Assembly: GCF_036226685.1 (NCBI RefSeq)
Contig: NZ_CP109009.1
Location: forward strand, 558,001 to 622,000
Direction: 5' to 3'
DNA: 64,000 nt
DNA from: Streptomyces sp. NBC_00690
GTDB taxonomy: Bacteria > Actinomycetota > Actinomycetes > Streptomycetales > Streptomycetaceae
Below the pieces are notes generated by a model. It had not been told where the DNA came from, made no database searches, and saw nothing but the letters and a program-made list of their open reading frames with translations. This document shows positions 37,008 to 44,905 of the stretch, piece by piece; the stretch's first letter is position 1, and the number at the start of each line of letters is the position of its first letter. Both the position numbers and the translations under genes were made by a program.

Positions 37008-38623
37008 TGGGCGACTACGACCTCGTCCTGCGCGGGGGCACCGTCGTCGACGGGACCGGCGCCCCCGCCACCAGGGCCGATGTCGCCGTGCTCGGGGGGC
37101 GTATGAAGGTCCTGTCCCCGGGAGCGGGAACGAGCGCGACCGAAGAGGTGGATGTCAGCGGGCAGGTCGTTGCTCCCGGCTTCATCGATGTGCACACCCA
37201 CTCCGACGCCCTCGCCGCGCCTCATGCGGCCGACGACGGCGAGGGCGCGATCGAGCGGCTGCGGTTGGCGCCGCTCCTCCAAGGAGTGACCACCGAGATC
37301 AGTGGGAACTGTGGCATCAGCCTCTTTCCCTCGCTGCCGGAACTGCTGCCAGAACTGGCCGAGCACGTACGGGTGTCCTTCGGCCTTGGGACCGTTCCCC
37401 CCGCCGTGGACTTCGATGCGTTCGCGGCGGGCCAGGACCCGGCACTGCGCCACACGCACATCGCCTCACTGGTGGGACACGGAACCCTGCGCGCCGGTGT
37501 GATGGGATTCGATGCCCGCCCACCCACCGCACATGAGCTCGATACGATGTGTGCACTGCTCGACCGGGCGTTGGAGCAGGGGGCGGCGGGCCTGTCCACG
37601 GGGCTGATCTACCCGCCGGGGACCTATGCCGGCACCGAGGAGATCATCGCCCTGGCGAAGGTGGCCGCCCGGCACGGCAAGCCGTACGTGACCCATCTAC
37701 GCGATGAGATGTCGCAGGTCGAGAGTGCGCTGGAAGAGGCGCTGGAGATCGCGGTGCGGTCGGGTGCGTCCCTGCAGGTGTCACACCACAAGACGGCGGG
37801 CCGCCATGGTTGGGGCGCCACGCTGCGGACGCTACCGCGGCTGGATCGGGCGCGCGCAGCGGGAGTGGACGTCCTGTGCGATGTGTATCCGTACACCGCC
37901 GGCAGTACCGTGCTGCACGCCATGCTGCCGCCTTGGACCAGCGAGGGCGGTGTCGGTGTGATGCTGGAGCGGCTGCGGCGGCCGGAGGAGCGCGACCGCA
38001 TCCGGTGGGACATCGTCCACGGGGTGCCCGGTTGGGAGAACACCGTCGGGAACGGCGGTTGGGATCTGATCGCGGTCGCTGCGGCTGCCTCGCGGCCCGG
38101 CGTGGAAGGGCGGCGCATCGCCGATCTGGCCGCCGAAGCGGGGATCGATGCCATCGAGTACGTCTGTGAACTCCTACTCGCCGAACGCGGCGAGGTGACC
38201 ATCATCAGCCATTCGATGCACGAGGACGACGTGCGACGGGTCCTGGCCAGCCCGCTGTCCATGATCGGCTCGGACGGGGTGCCCAAACCCGGTCGTCCGC
38301 ATCCGCGCTGGGCGGGCAGCTTCGCCAGGGTCCTCGGCCACTACGGCCGCGACCAGGGGCTACTGTCGCTGGAGACCGCGGTGCACAAAATGACGGGGCT
38401 GCCAGCCCAGCGGTTCGGACTGACCGGGCGCGGTGTCGTCCGGGACGGCGCCCTGGCTGATCTGGTGGTGTTCGATCCGGACACGGTGCAGGACGGGGCG
38501 ACCTTCGAGCAGCCGTTGCTGGCGCCACGGGGCGTGAGCACGGTGGTGGTGGCGGGACGGACGGCGGTGCGCGACGGTCGTCCGACCGGTACGCGGGCGG
38601 GAGAAGTGGTGAGGGTGCGATGA
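37007..38623 (+). CDS. N-acyl-D-amino-acid deacylase
   Basis: A 538-residue metal-dependent amidohydrolase of the D-aminoacylase family. It has the opening beta-sandwich (DLVLRGGTVVDGTGAPATRADVAV) and the metal site FIDVHTHSD, then HLRDE, SHHKTAGRHGWG and VYPYTAGST. The late SDGVPKPGRPHPR Asp block is also present. Such enzymes cut N-acyl groups off D-amino acids and sit in the cytoplasm. The ATG overlaps the ATPase stop (TGATG). Its place in the transporter operon suggests that the imported molecule is an N-acylated D-amino acid or dipeptide; that is inference. Confidence 0.9.
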   Translation: MGDYDLVLRGGTVVDGTGAPATRADVAVLGGRMKVLSPGAGTSATEEVDVSGQVVAPGFIDVHTHSDALAAPHAADDGEGAIERLRLAPLLQGVTTEISGNCGISLFPSLPELLPELAEHVRVSFGLGTVPPAVDFDAFAAGQDPALRHTHIASLVGHGTLRAGVMGFDARPPTAHELDTMCALLDRALEQGAAGLSTGLIYPPGTYAGTEEIIALAKVAARHGKPYVTHLRDEMSQVESALEEALEIAVRSGASLQVSHHKTAGRHGWGATLRTLPRLDRARAAGVDVLCDVYPYTAGSTVLHAMLPPWTSEGGVGVMLERLRRPEERDRIRWDIVHGVPGWENTVGNGGWDLIAVAAAASRPGVEGRRIADLAAEAGIDAIEYVCELLLAERGEVTIISHSMHEDDVRRVLASPLSMIGSDGVPKPGRPHPRWAGSFARVLGHYGRDQGLLSLETAVHKMTGLPAQRFGLTGRGVVRDGALADLVVFDPDTVQDGATFEQPLLAPRGVSTVVVAGRTAVRDGRPTGTRAGEVVRVR

Positions 38624-39462
38624 GTCTGGCCAGGGTGGTTGCCACTGCGCGTCGCTCGGCGGCACTGCCGTTGGTCCTGGCCGTGGCCGCCGTCGATGTG
38701 GACGGCGGCCAAACGGTGGGCCTCGATGAACGGGTCGTCCTTCCGGTCGCCTCCGCCTCGAAGGTCCTGTTGCTGGCCGAGGTGTCCCGACGGCTCGACT
38801 CGGGTGAGTTGCGCCCGGATGAACCGGTGGCGATCCACGAGGCGGATGCCGTGGGCGGTACGGGCCTGCTGGCCCGGCTCAGTCGACGTGACTGGACGGT
38901 CGAGGACCTGGCCTGGCTCACCGCCTCGGTCAGTGACAACACGGCCACCAACGCACTGCTGCGGACGGTGGGCCTGGAGTCGACGGCGCGATTGGCGGAT
39001 GCAGTAGGTCTCGGTGACCTCGCGCTGCACGACGTGGTGCGGGATGTCCGCGGACCGGATGCGCCGCCCGTCTTCGCGACCGGTACGGCGTGGGACCTGG
39101 CCCATCTGCTGGCCGGTGCGGTGCGGGGGGAGATGGTCTCCCCGCAGGCGTCGGCCCGGCTGTTGGGGTGGATGCGCGCCAACACCGACCATGGGTTGGT
39201 GCCCGCACTGATCGCGCACGATCCGTATGCGCCGTTTCCGGGCCCGCCGCCGGCCGGTGACTTGTTGGTGGCCAACAAGACCGGCACCGACCCGGGGGTC
39301 AGGGCCGATACGGGCGTCATCGTCGGAACGCGGCGGCTGGCGTACGCGGTGGTGGCGCACTGGGACACGGCGCTCGGATCCAGTACGGAACGCGCCGCGG
39401 TGCACGCGATCCGCGATGTGGGTCGCAGCCTGGCGGCCTGCGCCGGAGGGGACGTCCGCTAA
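38620..39462 (+). CDS. Beta-lactamase-fold serine hydrolase, cytoplasmic
   Basis: A 280-residue protein with the class A beta-lactamase fold. The nucleophile motif is SASK, the second motif SVSDN and the third NKTGTD, all in order and at typical spacing (near residues 44, 106 and 222). It has no signal peptide, so it does not act on periplasmic or external beta-lactams. The ATG overlaps the deacylase stop (ATGA), placing it last in the transporter-deacylase operon. It may cleave a D-amino-acid amide or peptide bond of the imported compound. A D,D-peptidase or esterase activity is equally possible. Confidence 0.85.
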   Translation: MSLARVVATARRSAALPLVLAVAAVDVDGGQTVGLDERVVLPVASASKVLLLAEVSRRLDSGELRPDEPVAIHEADAVGGTGLLARLSRRDWTVEDLAWLTASVSDNTATNALLRTVGLESTARLADAVGLGDLALHDVVRDVRGPDAPPVFATGTAWDLAHLLAGAVRGEMVSPQASARLLGWMRANTDHGLVPALIAHDPYAPFPGPPPAGDLLVANKTGTDPGVRADTGVIVGTRRLAYAVVAHWDTALGSSTERAAVHAIRDVGRSLAACAGGDVR

Positions 39463-39469
39463 GACAGGG

Positions 39470-39501
39470 GCCGGCCCGCAGCCTGTGGGCGCCGGGCCGG
39501 C
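39470..39501 (+). terminator. Hairpin after the D-amino-acid operon
   Basis: GCCGGCCCG/CGGGCCGGC, 9-bp stem with a 14-base loop, starting eight bases beyond the hydrolase stop and facing the convergent LysR gene. Confidence 0.6.
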
Positions 39502-39590
39502 TTCCGGGCAGTATCGATCAACCGGAAGCCTGTGTAGGCGCACGGTGACCGCACCACATCACGCTCGGCCGCCGGGGCGGTGCCAGAGCC

Positions 39591-40514
39591 TCATGTCCAC
39601 TGTGTCTCCAGTAGCGAGCCGACCTCCTGGGCGGCCGAGCGCAGGTCGGTGAGGAACGCCTGGAGCAGTGGGTTGCGGTTGGTGGCGCGGGTCGCTACCC
39701 CGACCCTGCGGTGCAGTTGGGGATGGTCGAGCCGGCAGACGTGGACACCCGCGGTGTCACCGAGCCCGAGGGCGGGAACCAGCGCGATCCCCATGCCGGC
39801 GCGGGCGAGGTTGATGGTGACCTGGTAGTGGTCGCTGCGGCAGCGGACCCGCGGCAGGAAGCCCTCTGCGGCGCATGCGCGTTCCAGCACCGGTTCGCCG
39901 GTGTCGCCGCCGCGCGTACCGATCCAGGTCTCGCCCTCCAACTGTGCCAGCCGTACGGTGGCGCGCTGGCCGAGTCGGTGCCGCAGCGGAACGACGACGA
40001 GTTGCGGCTCGTCGAAGAACATCTCCACGTCCACAGCCGCCTGTCGACACCAGGGGTCCAGCGGGTGTTCGAAGACGACGGCGGCGTCCAACCGACCCGC
40101 TTCCAGATCGGGCAGCAGCTCGTGCGGCTGGCCAAGGATGAGTTCGAGCTCCACCTGCGGGCGCTGCACCGCGAAGACCGCCAGGGCCCTCGGGAGGAGT
40201 TCCAGGCCCGACGAGGCGAAGAAGCCGAGACGCAGCAGGCCCGCCTCGCCCGCGGAGTGCCCGCGGAGGTCGTCCTGAGCGACTGCCATCAGATCGGCGA
40301 TGGCCTGGGCATGTTCGGCCAGTCGCTGCCCGGCTGGTGTCAGCCGAAGGCTCTGCGGTGCCCGCTCGACCAGCGCGACGCCGAGTTCCTGCTCCAGGCG
40401 GGCGAGCTGGTGGGAGATCGCGGATGGACTCAGATGGAGGGCCTGGGCGGCGGCCACGATGGTGCCCCGGCGGGCGATCTCCAGCAGGACATGCAGACGG
40501 GCGCTGTTGAGCAT
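39591..40514 (-). CDS. LysR family transcriptional regulator
   Basis: A 307-residue regulator. Residues 1-60 are the LysR helix-turn-helix (MLNSARLHVLLEIARRGTIVAAAQALHLSPSAISHQLARLEQEL). The remainder is the two-lobed co-inducer domain (LLRLGFFASSGLELLPRALAVF, RAGMGIALVPALGL). The gene is downstream of a diaminopimelate decarboxylase gene on the same strand, and convergent with the D-amino-acid operon. A role in lysine/diaminopimelate metabolism or in the operon is possible. Classic LysR genes are divergent from lysA, which is not so here. Confidence 0.9.
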   Translation of the reverse strand: MLNSARLHVLLEIARRGTIVAAAQALHLSPSAISHQLARLEQELGVALVERAPQSLRLTPAGQRLAEHAQAIADLMAVAQDDLRGHSAGEAGLLRLGFFASSGLELLPRALAVFAVQRPQVELELILGQPHELLPDLEAGRLDAAVVFEHPLDPWCRQAAVDVEMFFDEPQLVVVPLRHRLGQRATVRLAQLEGETWIGTRGGDTGEPVLERACAAEGFLPRVRCRSDHYQVTINLARAGMGIALVPALGLGDTAGVHVCRLDHPQLHRRVGVATRATNRNPLLQAFLTDLRSAAQEVGSLLETQWT

Positions 40515-40570
40515 CGGGCTAGGTTAGAGCCTTTCTCGCGGGTGCTGTCGAGCTCTGCCACGACCGGCGA

Positions 40571-40597
40571 CCCGGGGCACCTGTGCGGTGCCCCGGG
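40571..40597 (-). terminator. Hairpin after lysA
   Basis: CCCGGGGCACC/GGTGCCCCGGG, perfect 11-bp stem with a 5-base loop, about 50 bases beyond the decarboxylase stop. It separates that gene from the LysR gene. Confidence 0.75.
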
Positions 40598-40643
40598 CGG
40601 GCCATGGCGCTGGGCCCTAGCTGTCGGACACGATCTAGACCGA

Positions 40644-41990
40644 CTAGACCGACGACTGGCGGGCCGCCACCAGTTCGCCGGCTCCCGAGCGGACGGACAT
40701 CTCGACGGGGGCCGCATCGGTGTCCAGGCGCAGCAGGTCGTCCTCCGTCTCACGTCGCACCACGACCCGGGCGTGACCGTCGCGGACAAAGACCACCGCG
40801 GGCCGCGGCAGCTTGTTGTAGTTGGACGCCATCGCATAGCCGTAGGCGCCGGTCACCGGGGTGGCCAGCACATCGGACACCTGGAGGTCTGCGGGCAGGG
40901 CGGCGTTGTCGATGATCACATCGCCGCTCTCGCAGTGCTTGCCGACGAGCCGGGCCCGCAAGGGACGCGGGGAGCGCGGGGAGCGGGGCAGGAACGCCTC
41001 GTAGCGGCTGGCGTACAGGGCCGGCCGGAGGTTGTCGCTCATGCCCCCGTCGACGCTGACGTAGGTGCGTACGCCGTGGATGTGCTTGATGGTGCCGACC
41101 CGGTAGAGGGTCAGTCCGGCGCGGGCGACGATGGAACGGCCCGGTTCCACCGCGACGTCGCCATCCCAGCCGGCACCGCGGGCGGCGTCGCGGACGCGCA
41201 CGGCCCACTCGGCGAATGTGGGGGCGCTCTGACCCGCCTCGTAGACGACGCCGAGTCCGCCGCCGACGGTGAGCCGGCACACTCCCGACTGAGCGGCGAA
41301 CCGGGCGACGGCCGCTGCTCCGGCGGCGAGTTCGGTCGCGTCCAACACCTGGGACCCCACGTGCGCGTGGACGCCCTCCAGGACCATCGCCGGGGAGGCC
41401 GCGGCACGGCGCACGGCCGTCGTCGCAGATCCGTCGGCGAGGCCGAAGCCGAACTTCGAGTCGCTGCCGCCGGTCCGGATCGATTCATGGGCTCCGGCTG
41501 CGACACCGGGGGCGATCCTGAGCTGAATCTGCGCCGGGGGCAGTTCTCCGGTGGCGTGGAGTCGTTCGATGCGGTCCATCTCGTCGAAGCTGTCGACGAC
41601 GATGTGTCGTACGCGGGCGGAGATCGCTCTTCGCAGTTCCGCCTCGTCCTTGTTGTTGCCGTGGAGCACGATCCGATCGGCGGGGACACCCGCGCGGAGT
41701 GCGACCGCGAGTTCACCGCCGGACGCGACGTCGAGGAGCATGCCCTCCTCATGGGCGAGTCGGGCCATGGCCGTGCACAGGAATGCCTTGGAGGCATAGG
41801 CGACGTTGTCGCGGCCGAAGGCCGCGACGGCTTCTTGGCAGCGTCTGCGCAGATGTTCCTCGTCGTAGACGAAGAGGGGCGTGCCGAAGCGGCGTGCCAG
41901 TTCGGTGAGCGGGACGGCGCCTACGGTCAGTCCTGCTGGACCTTCCTCGGCGGTGAGGGGCAGCAGTTCTGGCTCGATGGCTGACGACAT
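40644..41990 (-). CDS. lysA: Diaminopimelate decarboxylase
   Basis: A 448-residue PLP enzyme of the alanine-racemase-like fold that forms L-lysine from meso-diaminopimelate. The PLP lysine is in YASKAF (residue 67). HVGSQ, TVGGGLG, EPGRSIVARAG, CESGD and GAYGYAMASNYN are the family's active-site blocks in order. GGGAGGA precedes the ATG. Streptomyces usually has lysA with the threonine/homoserine genes; standing alone here, it may be a second copy. In streptomycetes the DAP is the LL isomer in the wall, but meso-DAP is the biosynthetic substrate. Confidence 0.9.
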   Translation of the reverse strand: MSSAIEPELLPLTAEEGPAGLTVGAVPLTELARRFGTPLFVYDEEHLRRRCQEAVAAFGRDNVAYASKAFLCTAMARLAHEEGMLLDVASGGELAVALRAGVPADRIVLHGNNKDEAELRRAISARVRHIVVDSFDEMDRIERLHATGELPPAQIQLRIAPGVAAGAHESIRTGGSDSKFGFGLADGSATTAVRRAAASPAMVLEGVHAHVGSQVLDATELAAGAAAVARFAAQSGVCRLTVGGGLGVVYEAGQSAPTFAEWAVRVRDAARGAGWDGDVAVEPGRSIVARAGLTLYRVGTIKHIHGVRTYVSVDGGMSDNLRPALYASRYEAFLPRSPRSPRPLRARLVGKHCESGDVIIDNAALPADLQVSDVLATPVTGAYGYAMASNYNKLPRPAVVFVRDGHARVVVRRETEDDLLRLDTDAAPVEMSVRSGAGELVAARQSSV

Positions 41991-42327
41991 GGTTCCTCCC
42001 CGAAAGCGGACTCCCTGTCATCCTGTGGCCTGGCGCTGGGGCACAAAAGCGCATTCTTCTCGGGGTGAGCCTCGATTTTTACGATGCTCCGCGGGATACG
42101 ACTCCCACCGCGATGCTTGGAGACACAGGGACGACCGCTTTGGGCGCATTCGGGGTGTCGGTCCACCGAGACGGCGGCCTCGACTGGGAACCTCGGCCCG
42201 ACGGACGCCCGCTCCCCCTAGCCACGGACACGGACCGCACCTGGTCGACGAGGGTACGGGCGGGCGGCACGGCGAAGAGCAACCCCACGGCCCCGGTCCG
42301 GGCCGCAGATCCTGGGCGGGAGACCCG
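41991..42327. other. Intergenic region
   Basis: 337 bases between the divergent lysA and membrane protein genes. No gene, strong hairpin or repeat stands out. Confidence 0.5.
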
Positions 42328-42819
42328 ATGGACGTCAGTACGTTCTACGCGCTGTTCTCAGCGACCTGTTTCACGCTGGTGGGGCTCTGGTGGAACGTCG
42401 TGCAGAACCATCCCGACTGGCTTCGCTCCGATGCCCTGCGCCGGGTGGTGGGCGGGATCTATCTGTCCTTCCTCTTGCCCGCACTGATGGGACTGTTCGC
42501 CCAGGTGGGTGGGGTGGAGACGCCGGAGATCTGGCGGACCAGCTTCGTGGTGCTCGCCGTCATCGGCTGTGCGTCCACCGTACGGCTGTTGGGTCGCAGC
42601 ACCAGCGATCGGAGCGCCGGTTCGCTGGCCGCCCCACAACTGGTGGCGTGTCTGCTCTATCTACTGATCGCGGTGGTGGGGGTGGCACCCGAAGTGGCCG
42701 ATCCGCTCGGACTGCGGCCCATCCAGGCAGAGGCGATCTTGCTGAGTCTCCTGGTGCTGATGGGGCACGGTCTGGTGTGGCGTTTCATGGCCGGCGCGGG
42801 ACGGCCCGACCCTGCGTGA
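42328..42819 (+). CDS. Four-helix membrane protein
   Basis: A 163-residue integral membrane protein with about four helices: residues 4-22 (TFYALFSATCFTLVGLWW), 42-62 (GIYLSFLLPALMGLFAQV), 70-88 and 105-125, plus a final hydrophobic stretch (ILLSLLVLMGHGLVW). There is no recognised family. GGGAGA lies seven bases before the ATG. It stands alone between the lysA gene (divergent) and a convergent hydrolase. Possibly a small channel or sensor; I cannot say more. Confidence 0.7.
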   Translation: MDVSTFYALFSATCFTLVGLWWNVVQNHPDWLRSDALRRVVGGIYLSFLLPALMGLFAQVGGVETPEIWRTSFVVLAVIGCASTVRLLGRSTSDRSAGSLAAPQLVACLLYLLIAVVGVAPEVADPLGLRPIQAEAILLSLLVLMGHGLVWRFMAGAGRPDPA

Positions 42820-43056
42820 GCGCTGCTCGGCTCCCGTACCCGGACGGCAGGAGCATCCCGTCGGATCCTCCGCGCCCGCATCGACCGGGCCGGCCGAACT
42901 GCTCACTCCCGTCCACGGCCGGCTGATCATCGCGATCGTGCTCCAAGCCCTGACGGCAAGGGAACTACTGCTCTCCCCCGTCTTCCTGCTGGCGTGGATT
43001 CTGGGCACCGGTGCCGTGTTCACCGGAACGAGAGCGGCCAACAGTCCGTTGAAGTC

Positions 43057-43917
43057 CTACGCCTCCAGGGCGCCGTGTACGAATCGCCGCAGGTGCATCC
43101 GCACGGCTTCGGGCTGCTCAAGCCAGGGCTCGTGCCCCGCACCCTCGATCCTGACGAGGGGAAGTTCGAGTCGGACCGCGAGTGAACGGAGCGCCGACAG
43201 GGGACGGGGATCGTCGGCCCCGCCGAGGAGCTCCGACCGCGCGGGCAGGCGGGCACTCAGCTCGGCAAGGTGCTCATCGAGCGGATCCGCGCGCTCTTCT
43301 GCGCCGAGTTCGCCGTTCATGGTCCAGTTGACCGGGCGACGCAGCCGAGCGCCCCGGGCTGCCCAGCGCTCCCCGCGCCCAGGATCCGAGTGGTCGGTGA
43401 ACCAGGCCAGCGTGAGCAGCTCGACCTCCTGTTCCTCCGTGCGGTGGGGCAGCTCCTCCAGATCGCGCAGCCGCTCCTGCTGCGCCGTGGACATGCGGCG
43501 GCTGCGCTCGACTCGGTACTCGGTTCGCCAGTCGCCGACGAACGGTCCACACATCAGCAGCGTCGCCGCGACCCGGTCGGGATGCGCCAGGCAGAATCGG
43601 CTCGCGAGATCAGCGCCGTAGGAGTGCCCGATCAGCACGGCCGTGGACACCTCCCATGCGTCGAGGAGCTCGGCGAGGTCATCGACATGCCGGGCGAGGG
43701 TATGGGGGCCCGGCCACGGGGATCCGCCGGTCCCACGCTGGTCGTACCGGTACACGGGTGCGAGGTCCGCAACCATGGGGGCGACATCGCCCAGATAGTC
43801 CGGCAGCCCCGGACCGCCATGGAGCAGAACTACGGCCGGCCGCCGACTCGTATCCCCCAGCGCCATCCAGCGCACCCGCGCCGCGTCGGTCATCGTCACG
43901 AGGCCCTGCGTCTCCAT
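43057..43917 (-). CDS. Alpha/beta hydrolase, proline-iminopeptidase-like
   Basis: About 286 residues of an alpha/beta hydrolase close to peptidase family S33. The oxyanion motif HGGPG, YDQRGTGGS, the nucleophile elbow GHSYG and the catalytic histidine in GAGHEPW are present; the acid is probably the Asp in the C-terminal third. This set is typical of prolyl aminopeptidases, although small esters are also possible substrates. The cytoplasm is its likely place (no signal). The start is uncertain: ATG 43917 is taken, but TTG and GTG codons lie just upstream and no ribosome binding site is visible. It may be leaderless. Confidence 0.85.
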   Translation of the reverse strand: METQGLVTMTDAARVRWMALGDTSRRPAVVLLHGGPGLPDYLGDVAPMVADLAPVYRYDQRGTGGSPWPGPHTLARHVDDLAELLDAWEVSTAVLIGHSYGADLASRFCLAHPDRVAATLLMCGPFVGDWRTEYRVERSRRMSTAQQERLRDLEELPHRTEEQEVELLTLAWFTDHSDPGRGERWAARGARLRRPVNWTMNGELGAEERADPLDEHLAELSARLPARSELLGGADDPRPLSALRSLAVRLELPLVRIEGAGHEPWLEQPEAVRMHLRRFVHGALEA

Positions 43918-44040
43918 CGAAGTCACCACAAACAAACTATTGGTGTTGTCACGGTGGCTCCGAGGCCGAACTCACGTCGTGGAGTTGAGTTGGAGCACTG
44001 TGAGAGCCGAGTGGGCCGGTCGTCCCTCAGGCATCGGGCG

Positions 44041-44865
44041 TCAGTCCAGTGGTCCGCCCGCTATGGCGTCCTGGCACGATCGGCAATGGGCCGAGCAACG
44101 GGTCAGCTCCGGGTCGGCGGCCAGCGCGGCGGTAACCGCGGCCAGCGTCTCGCGCACCGGATGGGCGTCCCAACGGGCGGCGCCCACGGTCGTCGTACGC
44201 GCGCCGGGGCTGAGCCAGGGGGCCAACCGGGGAAACCCCTCCGAGCAGGACCCCACCTCCACCAGGGTGGTACGGCCGTCCTCGGCCCGGGCCCAACGTC
44301 GGAACAGCCGGCGTCCGGACTGCTGCTCGGCCAGGTGGAGCACGGTCATCCGGTTCAGCCCGACGCCGATGAGCAGGCTCCGCCCGTCCCGTTCGGCCAA
44401 CGCCCGCAGCGGAGCGTACACATCGTCCGGGCTCTGGTCGCGGACGAGGGCTGCGCCATCAGGTCCGACCGCGGCGAACGAATTCAACGGATGTCGGCCT
44501 CGGTGCACATCGGATCGGGCGAGGACCACGGCCGGGAAGGCGCCGAGACGGGGATTGACCAGTCCACAGTCGGGGCTGTAGACGGCGGGCGCCGGCAGCG
44601 AGTCGCGGAGCGACGGCCGGGAGTAGTCCACCCCGTTGCGGGCCGGGCGCATCGAAGGTGAAGGCGGTGGGGCCACCCCGAAGTGCGTTTCGGTGAAGGC
44701 TGGTACGAGGACGGTGCAGCCCCTGCCGACGAGAGCGTCGACCAGGGTGTCCGCGCCCCCGTCGAGCGGCACCCCGAACGACCGCAGGGCGGCGTGGACC
44801 AGCACCGGCAACCCGGAGAGACCCAACTCGTCGACTGCCCTTCCGAGGTGTTCCGCGGTGATCAT
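44041..44865 (-). CDS. Aminoglycoside 3-N-acetyltransferase family protein
   Basis: A 274-residue protein of the AAC(3) family. The conserved GLPVLVHAALRSFG block, the VPAFTETHFG loop, and RGRHPLNSFAAVGPDG near the middle line the acetyl-CoA and substrate sites. The late cysteine-rich tail (CSAHCRSCQDA) is unusual. AAGGAG is eight bases before the ATG. Members acetylate the 3-amino group of aminoglycosides, but many Streptomyces homologues act on other amines. It starts 41 bases after the NB-ARC/TPR gene on the same strand, so the two are probably one operon. Resistance is a possibility, not a finding. Confidence 0.85.
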   Translation of the reverse strand: MITAEHLGRAVDELGLSGLPVLVHAALRSFGVPLDGGADTLVDALVGRGCTVLVPAFTETHFGVAPPPSPSMRPARNGVDYSRPSLRDSLPAPAVYSPDCGLVNPRLGAFPAVVLARSDVHRGRHPLNSFAAVGPDGAALVRDQSPDDVYAPLRALAERDGRSLLIGVGLNRMTVLHLAEQQSGRRLFRRWARAEDGRTTLVEVGSCSEGFPRLAPWLSPGARTTTVGAARWDAHPVRETLAAVTAALAADPELTRCSAHCRSCQDAIAGGPLD

Positions 44866-44905
44866 CACACTTACTCCTTCGTTCAATCCCGCCGTCACAA
44901 CGGGT

